Source: an archaeon (GTDB lineage: Archaea; Methanobacteriota; Methanobacteria; Methanobacteriales; Methanobacteriaceae). Taken from it: 5,582 nt of DNA. The notes under the pieces are model-generated. The model saw only the letters and a list, made by a program, of their open reading frames with translations, ran no database searches and was not told the origin of the DNA. Below, one piece after another: positions 1 to 3,758 of the stretch (the stretch's first letter is position 1; the number at the start of each line of letters is the position of its first letter). The translations under genes and the position numbers were made by a program. The stretch spans positions 1-5,582 of the forward strand of contig JAKSUD010000067.1 in NCBI GenBank assembly GCA_024409185.1. Reading direction: 5' to 3'.

Positions 1-67
1 TTAATGGATTACCAGTATGTTCCATAGGAATTCCTGAATGATTAGTAGGATCAGGATTAGGATCAGT
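1..67 (-). other. Out-of-frame continuation of the adhesin: Pro/Asp linker and start of C-terminal anchor
   Basis: Read on the minus strand from 67 downwards, in the frame offset by one base from the adhesin, there are 22 codons without a stop: TDPNPDPTNHSGIP, then MEHTGNPL, open to the window edge. A Pro/Asp linker followed by a (M)..TGNP(L/I) motif and a hydrophobic segment is how, from memory of the family, adhesin-like proteins of Methanobrevibacter and Methanosphaera usually end. The stretch starts exactly where the Ig-like domain ends, so it is best read as the displaced 3' end of the same gene. The hydrophobic segment itself would lie beyond base 1 and cannot be seen. Confidence 0.75.
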
Positions 68-1751
68 TTTTTTTAGTAATGGTTATATCTGCAGTAGTTG
101 CTACAGGTAAATAGTTATCATCACCAGGATATTTAACAAGGAATGTATGATTTCCTACTTTTAAACCTTTAAAAGTGTATTCTGCAACACCCTTAACAAT
201 AGGTGCCTTAATCCACTTACCACCATCAACACTAATTAAAACAAAACCAGTAGCATCTTTAGGTAAAGTCACAATAACAATTACATCATCACCCTCAACA
301 AACTTATTAACATCCAAATTACTAGATTTAACAGATAAATTAATAGTAGGAACACCTTTTTCAATAGTAAAATTGACAGTACTAACAGAATAAATACCAT
401 TACCATCAAATTGTTGATATTTAATTAATATATTAGTATAATCTCCTATATTTAAACTATCCGCATTATAAATAATAAATTTACCATTATCATCAATAGT
501 ACCATTATAATCAACACCATTAATAGTAGCAGTAAACTTACCTTTTAATAGTGTATCCATTATCTCCTCAAATCTATGATACTTTAAATTTATACAACCA
601 GTTAAATTTTCACCATGACCAAAATTTACAGTACCATTACTTATTGAAAATGTTGGATTATTATTAAAATTACAACCATTAATAACAAAAATACTTTGAC
701 TAGAAATAGCACCACCAAATGCATATGCATAATTATTAGTGAAATTAGAATTAGTAATAATACTATTAGCTATATTAAAATAAACAGCTCCGCCTTCACG
801 AGCATTACACTCTGTAAAACTACAATTAATCACAGAACCTTTACTCTCAAAGGAAATAGCACCACCAAAACTTTTATGTTGATCCATAAAAAGAGCGCTA
901 TTATTAACAAAATCACAATTAATCACAGAACCCTTACCTCCAAAGGAAATAGCACCACCTTCAACAATTCTAGAACCATACCAAGGCCCTACAGAATTAT
1001 TAATAAAACTACAACCACTCACATTACCATTATTAAAGAAGTTAATAGCACCACCTGAAGTAAGAGCGGTATTATTAATAAAACTACAACCACTCACATT
1101 ACCATTATTAAAGAAGTTAATAGCACCACCATCATCAGAATAACTATCACATTCTATGAAATTACAATCACTCACAACACCATTAACACCAGACCAATAA
1201 ATAGCACCACCATCATCATTAACACGACAATTATTAAGAGTACAAGAATTTAAAACACCATTAACACCAGACCAATAAATAGCACCACCATCCAAATCAC
1301 CACCCACATTTAAAATAGTTAAATTTTTAATTATTACATTATCTGCAGTAACATTAAATACACGAGCTATATACATACCATCAATAGTGTGACAATTACC
1401 ATTAATTGTAATACTTCTATTAACATTAATACCCTTTTTAAAAGCAGAATCATTATCAGAAACAAATATAATATCTTGATCTAAACTAACTTCATCACCT
1501 TCAGGAGTATTTTGAATAAGACCATTCAAATATGTAAAATCTCTTCCACCATCACCTAATTTAATAACATCAGAACCAGTATCCTCAGCTTTAATGTTTA
1601 AATTATTTATATCATTTACACTAATATCTTGATGTGAACTTGCACTATCTACAATAACTGAATCATCCAATTCAGTAGCAGTACTTGCATTGACAAGTAA
1701 AAAACCTACAAGTAAAACAACAAACACAATAAAAAACTTATTAAAATTCAT
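63..1751 (-). CDS. Secreted adhesin-like protein with parallel beta-helix (GGAI) repeats and C-terminal Ig-like domain; frame broken at its C-terminus
   Basis: The 562-residue product is a probable cell-surface protein of the adhesin-like family that gut Methanobacteriales carry in many copies; its ligand cannot be told from sequence. Residues 1 to about 25 form a signal peptide (basic start, hydrophobic FFIVFVVLLVGFLLV). Residues about 100-390 are a beta-helix, opening with ITINGNCHTIDG and continuing with eight coils that each start GGA(I/V), at 155, 181, 208, 233, 265, 296, 320 and 346. A linking beta domain covers about 400-465 and an Ig-like domain about 467-560 (VDGGKWIKA, KVGNHTFLVKYPGDDNYLPV). 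At least fifteen N-X-S/T sequons and twelve cysteines lie in the exported part. The ATG at 1751 has GAGGT ten bases upstream. The TGA at 63-65 directly follows an eight-A tract, and the usual linker and membrane tail continue in another frame, so the native product is probably longer. Family is confident; exact role is unknown. Confidence 0.88.
   Translation of the reverse strand: MNFNKFFIVFVVLLVGFLLVNASTATELDDSVIVDSASSHQDISVNDINNLNIKAEDTGSDVIKLGDGGRDFTYLNGLIQNTPEGDEVSLDQDIIFVSDNDSAFKKGINVNRSITINGNCHTIDGMYIARVFNVTADNVIIKNLTILNVGGDLDGGAIYWSGVNGVLNSCTLNNCRVNDDGGAIYWSGVNGVVSDCNFIECDSYSDDGGAINFFNNGNVSGCSFINNTALTSGGAINFFNNGNVSGCSFINNSVGPWYGSRIVEGGAISFGGKGSVINCDFVNNSALFMDQHKSFGGAISFESKGSVINCSFTECNAREGGAVYFNIANSIITNSNFTNNYAYAFGGAISSQSIFVINGCNFNNNPTFSISNGTVNFGHGENLTGCINLKYHRFEEIMDTLLKGKFTATINGVDYNGTIDDNGKFIIYNADSLNIGDYTNILIKYQQFDGNGIYSVSTVNFTIEKGVPTINLSVKSSNLDVNKFVEGDDVIVIVTLPKDATGFVLISVDGGKWIKAPIVKGVAEYTFKGLKVGNHTFLVKYPGDDNYLPVATTADITITKKN
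67..74 (-). repeat. Homopolymeric A8 tract (T8 on the plus strand) at the frame break
   Basis: Eight consecutive As on the coding strand sit in ACT-A8-CTGA. With eight, translation ends TKKN-stop. With seven (or ten) As, the frame would run on as TKKT-DPNPDP into the linker and anchor. The tract is therefore the only place where a one-base change is needed to restore the expected protein. Homopolymers of this length are prone to slippage in replication, transcription and sequencing. Confidence 0.8.
822..959 (-). repeat. Imperfect 45-bp direct repeat inside the adhesin (822-866 and 915-959)
   Basis: Two 45-base segments, offset by 93 bases (31 codons), match at 41 of 45 positions. They encode GGAISF(G/E)(G/S)KGSVINC at residues about 265-279 and 296-310. 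Like the other two pairs, the most similar coil is the immediate neighbour, which fits stepwise local duplication. Confidence 0.9.
996..1130 (-). repeat. Perfect 60-bp direct repeat inside the adhesin (996-1055 and 1071-1130)
   Basis: Two copies of 60 bases are identical and offset by 75 bases (25 codons). They encode the same 20 residues, GGAINFFNNGNVSGCSFINN, at about 208-227 and 233-252. Identity at synonymous positions indicates a recent tandem duplication or gene conversion of one beta-helix coil. The period is a multiple of three, so gain or loss of a unit keeps the frame. Confidence 0.95.
1176..1292 (-). repeat. Perfect 39-bp direct repeat inside the adhesin (1176-1214 and 1254-1292)
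   Basis: Two identical 39-base segments are offset by 78 bases (26 codons). They encode the repeated DGGAIYWSGVNGV segment at residues about 154-166 and 180-192, the first two coils of the helix. The rest of each unit has diverged, so this duplication looks older than the 60-bp pair. Confidence 0.93.
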
Positions 1752-1920
1752 AAGAAAAAATACCTCATTTTAAATAGATTATTTCCAAATATATTAAAAA
1801 AATAAAAAATTTTTAGCAGACAAATAATTTAAATATAATTGACAAAATTAAAGTCTGTCTTAAAAATTAAATTACATATATAATTATAAAATTTATATAT
1901 AATAAATATTCTGTTTATAG
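1752..1920 (-). promoter_or_regulatory. Upstream region of the adhesin gene with a probable TATA box near 1891-1902
   Basis: The spacer is nearly pure A/T and codes for nothing recognisable. The best TATA-like element on the minus strand is TTATATATAAAT (1902-1891). A start about 25 bases downstream would give a leader of more than 100 bases. Other TATA-like stretches (around 1873-1890 and 1788-1796) cannot be excluded. The only G/C-containing island is the AGACAGAC...GTCTGCT segment at about 1815-1860, which may be a control site. Confidence 0.4.
1762..1766 (-). promoter_or_regulatory. Ribosome binding site of the adhesin gene
   Basis: GAGGT on the minus strand, ten bases before the ATG at 1751. 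It supports this start, which also gives a complete signal peptide. The ATG at 1768, which overlaps this site, is out of frame. Confidence 0.7.
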
Positions 1921-1991
1921 AAAAAATTTATTAAAAAAAAGAAATTTAGAAAAAATAGAAAAAAAGAAAAGAATAATAAAAATTATTCTTT
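1921..1991 (-). terminator. Hairpin plus T-rich terminator after ferritin
   Basis: Beginning about 20 bases after the ferritin stop codon, the minus strand holds a perfect 10-bp hairpin (AAAGAATAAT, loop TTTT, ATTATTCTTT; plus-strand arms 1968-1977 and 1982-1991). Repeated T runs follow down to 1921. Archaeal termination relies on oligo-T runs, so the T-rich part alone would suffice; the hairpin makes this site unusually like a bacterial intrinsic terminator, though the stem is almost all A/T. Confidence 0.7.
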
Positions 1992-2011
1992 AAAAATTAA
2001 GAATATAGAAT

Positions 2012-2518
2012 TTATTCTTCTGAAGGAGTACGTACACGAGTAGCAAACTCTTCATTAAGAGTGTAAATTATAGAATTGTCGTCTCCAGCTAATTTAACTT
2101 TAGCTAACATTTCCATAGCATTTTCTTCTTCTTCGACTTGTTCTTCAACAAACCATTGTAAGAAGTTGTTAGTTGCATGATCTCTTTCTTGAATAGCTAA
2201 ATCAACTAAATCATTGATAAGACCAGTAACCATTTTTTCGTGAGATAATACATGTTCAAATACAGCTAATGGAGATTCCCATTCAGTTTGAGGTTTTTCA
2301 ATAGCTTCAAGAGTTACTGATGCTCCTCTTCTGATAATGTAATCATAGAATTTCATTCCATGTTCTAATTCTTCTTCAGCTTGTACTCTCATCCAATTAG
2401 CAAAACCTGCTAAGTCAATATCTTCAAAATAAGCTGCCATGGATAAGTATAAGTATCCAGAGTAAACTTCTGCATTTAATTGAGCATTTAATGCTGCTTC
2501 CATTTTTTCATTAACCAT
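2012..2518 (-). CDS. ftnA: Non-haem ferritin (iron-storage ferroxidase)
   Basis: A 168-residue four-helix-bundle ferritin that would oxidise Fe(II) and store it as mineral inside a 24-subunit cytoplasmic shell. Ferroxidase ligands fall at the same numbers as in E. coli FtnA: E17, Y24, E50, H53 ([13 protein letters not shown]), E94 (SHEKM), and Q127 with E129/E130 ([10 protein letters not shown]). Length is normal and no haem-type bacterioferritin methionine site is evident. The start chosen is the ATG at 2518: it has GAGGTG six bases upstream, and the in-frame GTG at 2527 lies inside that Shine-Dalgarno site. It follows the second rubredoxin gene by 78 bases, with no clear terminator between, so co-transcription is likely; the role would be iron sequestration and lowering Fenton chemistry on oxygen exposure. 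Family assignment is very secure. Confidence 0.95.
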   Translation of the reverse strand: MVNEKMEAALNAQLNAEVYSGYLYLSMAAYFEDIDLAGFANWMRVQAEEELEHGMKFYDYIIRRGASVTLEAIEKPQTEWESPLAVFEHVLSHEKMVTGLINDLVDLAIQERDHATNNFLQWFVEEQVEEEENAMEMLAKVKLAGDDNSIIYTLNEEFATRVRTPSEE

Positions 2519-2524
2519 ATTTTT

Positions 2525-2530
2525 CACCTC
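2525..2530 (-). promoter_or_regulatory. Ribosome binding site that fixes the ferritin start
   Basis: GAGGTG within AGAGGTGA on the minus strand, six bases before the ATG at 2518. The strong match overlaps the alternative GTG codon at 2527, which argues against that codon as the start. Confidence 0.85.
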
Positions 2531-2596
2531 TTTTTATAAATATATTTGTTAATTTAACTGTTAATATTATTTATTGTCTATGGATAAATAAATAAT

Positions 2597-2752
2597 TTAT
2601 TCTTCTGAAAATCCATCTTTTTCAAGTCCACATACTGGGCATTCCCAATCATCAGGAATATCTTCCCAAGCAGTACCTGGAGCTACACCATTATCTGAAT
2701 CTCCTTCTTCTACTTTATATTCCCATCCACATGCGTCACATACCATTACCAT
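2597..2752 (-). CDS. Rubredoxin 1 (acidic, canonical)
   Basis: A 51-residue rubredoxin, a cytoplasmic one-electron carrier with one iron held by four cysteines. Ligands are C5-x2-C8 (VCDACGWEY) and C38-x2-C41 (DWECPVCG), and the middle [10 protein letters not shown] segment is the standard rubredoxin core. It is strongly acidic (15 Asp/Glu against 2 Lys) and keeps the usual aromatic residues, including W36 before the second Cys pair. The ATG at 2752 is preferred: AAGGAG lies eight bases upstream, whereas the ATG two codons later (2746) would be 14 bases away. It sits 89 bases after the other rubredoxin gene and 78 before ferritin. In anaerobes rubredoxins feed electrons to rubrerythrin, superoxide reductase or flavodiiron proteins; which partner applies here is not shown by the window. 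Confidence 0.95.
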   Translation of the reverse strand: MVMVCDACGWEYKVEEGDSDNGVAPGTAWEDIPDDWECPVCGLEKDGFSEE

Positions 2753-2760
2753 ATTAAAAT

Positions 2761-2766
2761 CTCCTT
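2761..2766 (-). promoter_or_regulatory. Ribosome binding site of rubredoxin 1
   Basis: AAGGAG on the minus strand, eight bases before the ATG at 2752. It is part of a 28-base leader segment that recurs upstream of the other rubredoxin gene. Confidence 0.8.
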
Positions 2767-2841
2767 AAATTTAATTAAATTTATATATTTTCTTTAAATT
2801 TATTAAACTAGATTAACTAACTAAACTATTAACTAATTAAT

Positions 2842-2997
2842 TTATCTAAATAAATTTTTTCCAGCACCACATAAAGGACATTTAAAATCTTTTGGAATAT
2901 CCTCCCAAGCAGTACCTGGAGCTATACCTTCTCTTTCTAAACCGTCTTCAGAGTAATATTTAAACCCACAAACAGTACATCTCATTTCATCTGCCAT
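2842..2997 (-). CDS. Rubredoxin 2 (near-neutral, W-to-F variant)
   Basis: A second 51-residue rubredoxin. Iron ligands are C7-x2-C10 (RCTVCGFKY) and C40-x2-C43 (KDFKCPLCG), with the same 29-residue spacing between pairs as its neighbour and the shared core [11 protein letters not shown]. It differs in charge (9 acidic, 7 basic residues) and has Phe at 38 where rubredoxins usually have Trp, so its partner or redox behaviour may differ. The ATG at 2997 is chosen because AAGGAG (3007-3012) is nine bases upstream; the in-frame ATG at 3006 directly abuts that site and is unlikely. It is first in the rubredoxin-rubredoxin-ferritin group and lies behind the strongest promoter candidate in the window. 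A 35-base coding segment (2894-2928) matches rubredoxin 1 (2655-2689) at 33 positions, evidence of duplication or gene conversion. Confidence 0.94.
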   Translation of the reverse strand: MADEMRCTVCGFKYYSEDGLEREGIAPGTAWEDIPKDFKCPLCGAGKNLFR

Positions 2998-3006
2998 ACA
3001 TAACAT

Positions 3007-3012
3007 CTCCTT
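3007..3012 (-). promoter_or_regulatory. Ribosome binding site of rubredoxin 2
   Basis: AAGGAG on the minus strand, nine bases before the ATG at 2997. Two further AAGGAG motifs at 3039-3044 and 3075-3080 have no start codon at usable spacing. Confidence 0.8.
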
Positions 3013-3087
3013 TAGTTAGGATTTATTTTAAATTCAATCTCCTTAAATTTAATTTCATTTATATGATATATAATCTCCTTTACATAT

Positions 3088-3112
3088 GAATTTTTAAATA
3101 ATTTAAAAATTC
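3088..3112. promoter_or_regulatory. Perfect 25-bp palindrome, candidate operator of the rubredoxin-ferritin group
   Basis: Arms GAATTTTTAAAT and ATTTAAAAATTC pair at all 12 positions around a single central A at 3100. The palindrome starts about 25 bases downstream of the TTTATATA box, so it would overlap or adjoin the transcription start, a common place for archaeal repressors to bind. The inner 7-1-7 symmetry (TTTAAAT, A, ATTTAAA) has the geometry of Fur/PerR-family sites, but no regulator gene is in the window. It could instead form a hairpin in the 5' leader. The symmetry is directly visible; the function is inferred. Confidence 0.55.
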
Positions 3113-3136
3113 TATTTATTAATTTATATTTTCTAA

Positions 3137-3144
3137 TATATAAA
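3137..3144 (-). promoter_or_regulatory. TATA box for the rubredoxin-ferritin group
   Basis: TTTATATA on the minus strand, an exact match to the archaeal TATA consensus. It predicts a start near 3110-3118 and a leader of roughly 115 bases before rubredoxin 2. A second, weaker element (TTTATATG, 3158-3151) is just upstream. Confidence 0.6.
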
Positions 3145-3202
3145 TATGTTCATATAAATACAAACAGTTAGTTCTGTTAAGAATAATAACTTATATTTTT
3201 AT

Positions 3203-3259
3203 AAAAAAATACAAGAAAAAATAGTAAAAAAAGTTGAAAATATTGAAAAATTAAAAAAA
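3203..3259 (-). terminator. Oligo-T termination region after the universal stress protein gene
   Basis: About 25 to 80 bases after the TAG stop, the minus strand has repeated runs of five to eight Ts (around 3253-3259, 3246-3250, 3225-3231, 3216-3221 and 3203-3209) without a clear stem. Such T-run clusters are the usual archaeal termination signal, and they separate this gene from the rubredoxin promoter downstream. Confidence 0.65.
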
Positions 3260-3284
3260 TAAAATTAATTAACCATAATGATAA

Positions 3285-3695
3285 CTATTTAACAATAATA
3301 ACTGGAACTTTAGAAACTTTAAGAGCATTTTCAGCTACACTACCTATTTTACTAACAGCAGTTTCTTGATTTTTATCATAAGTAGTTCCATGAGCTCCAA
3401 TTACAACAATATCTGGATTAATCTTACGAATCATAGTTTCCATATCATTAACTGGACTTGCAGTTATAATATGCTCTACAACAGTAACACCAGCTTCATT
3501 ACCTTTTGCAGTAATTTCATCTAAAACAGCTCCACCTGCATCATCTAATTCATCATAAGACAAATCAGAAGCAAAATCCATAACATATAATGCAGAGATT
3601 TTAGAATCATATTTAACTGCTAAATCAATAGCTAAATCTACAGCTTTATTACCATACTCAGAACCATCATTAGCTACTAAAATATTTTTAAACAT
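3285..3695 (-). CDS. Universal stress protein (UspA family)
   Basis: A single-domain, 136-residue UspA-family protein, probably a cytoplasmic dimer that binds ATP or another nucleotide. It starts with the typical strand FKNILVANDGSEYGNKA (D10 and S12 near the nucleotide), has the core strand ISALYVMD (33-40), then PDIVVIGAHG (94-103) and ends with GSVAENALKVSKVPVIIVK. The ATP-binding signature is usually G-x2-G-x9-G-(S/T); here GAHG (100-103) and GS (118-119) are separated by 14 residues, so the loop is five longer and polar. The ATG at 3695 has only a weak Shine-Dalgarno (GATGAT). The gene begins 63 bases after the atwA stop and could be read through from it, or have its own weak promoter. 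Its physiological signal is unknown; nearby rubredoxin and ferritin genes fit a stress role. Confidence 0.92.
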   Translation of the reverse strand: MFKNILVANDGSEYGNKAVDLAIDLAVKYDSKISALYVMDFASDLSYDELDDAGGAVLDEITAKGNEAGVTVVEHIITASPVNDMETMIRKINPDIVVIGAHGTTYDKNQETAVSKIGSVAENALKVSKVPVIIVK

Positions 3696-3758
3696 AAAAT
3701 CATCTTTTCAATAGTTTTTAACTGAATAATAGTTAACTAAAAAATAATAGTGAAATGA

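Larger units (their letters stand above)
2759..3064 (-). repeat. Duplicated 28-base rubredoxin leader segment (2759-2786 and 3037-3064)
   Basis: The segments match at 26 of 28 positions, including an exact 18-base run containing AAGGAGAT. The lower copy is the working leader of rubredoxin 1. The upper copy lies 39 bases or more before the rubredoxin 2 start and is not followed by a start codon at normal spacing, so it looks like a remnant of gene duplication. Confidence 0.65.

Noticed and set aside
175..1058. Plus-strand open frames antisense to the adhesin (175-393 and 696-1058)
   Set aside because: The products are Thr/Ile/Asn-rich reflections of the repeat codons, lack a recognisable domain or ribosome binding site, and lie wholly over a well-supported gene.
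822..1292. CRISPR array, suggested by regularly spaced repeats
   Set aside because: Repeats come as three different pairs with codon-multiple periods, and both repeats and spacers encode beta-helix coils; there is no common repeat and no cas gene.
2519..2527. GTG at 2527 as the ferritin start, adding three residues
   Set aside because: The GTG forms part of the strong GAGGTGA ribosome binding site for the ATG at 2518, and starting at 2518 gives residue numbering identical to E. coli FtnA.
3023..3058. Eleven-codon open frame (MKLNLRRLNLK) in the rubredoxin 2 leader, a possible leader peptide
   Set aside because: The only AAGGAG upstream (3075-3080) is 16 bases from its ATG, too far for normal initiation. 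The sequence is low-complexity A/T-rich and mostly overlaps the duplicated leader segment.
3718..3736. TTAACT/AGTTAA hairpin between atwA and the stress protein gene as a terminator
   Set aside because: Only six A/T-rich pairs, followed on the transcript by just a short A run rather than T runs, and it sits within 25-45 bases of the next start codon; not enough to call.
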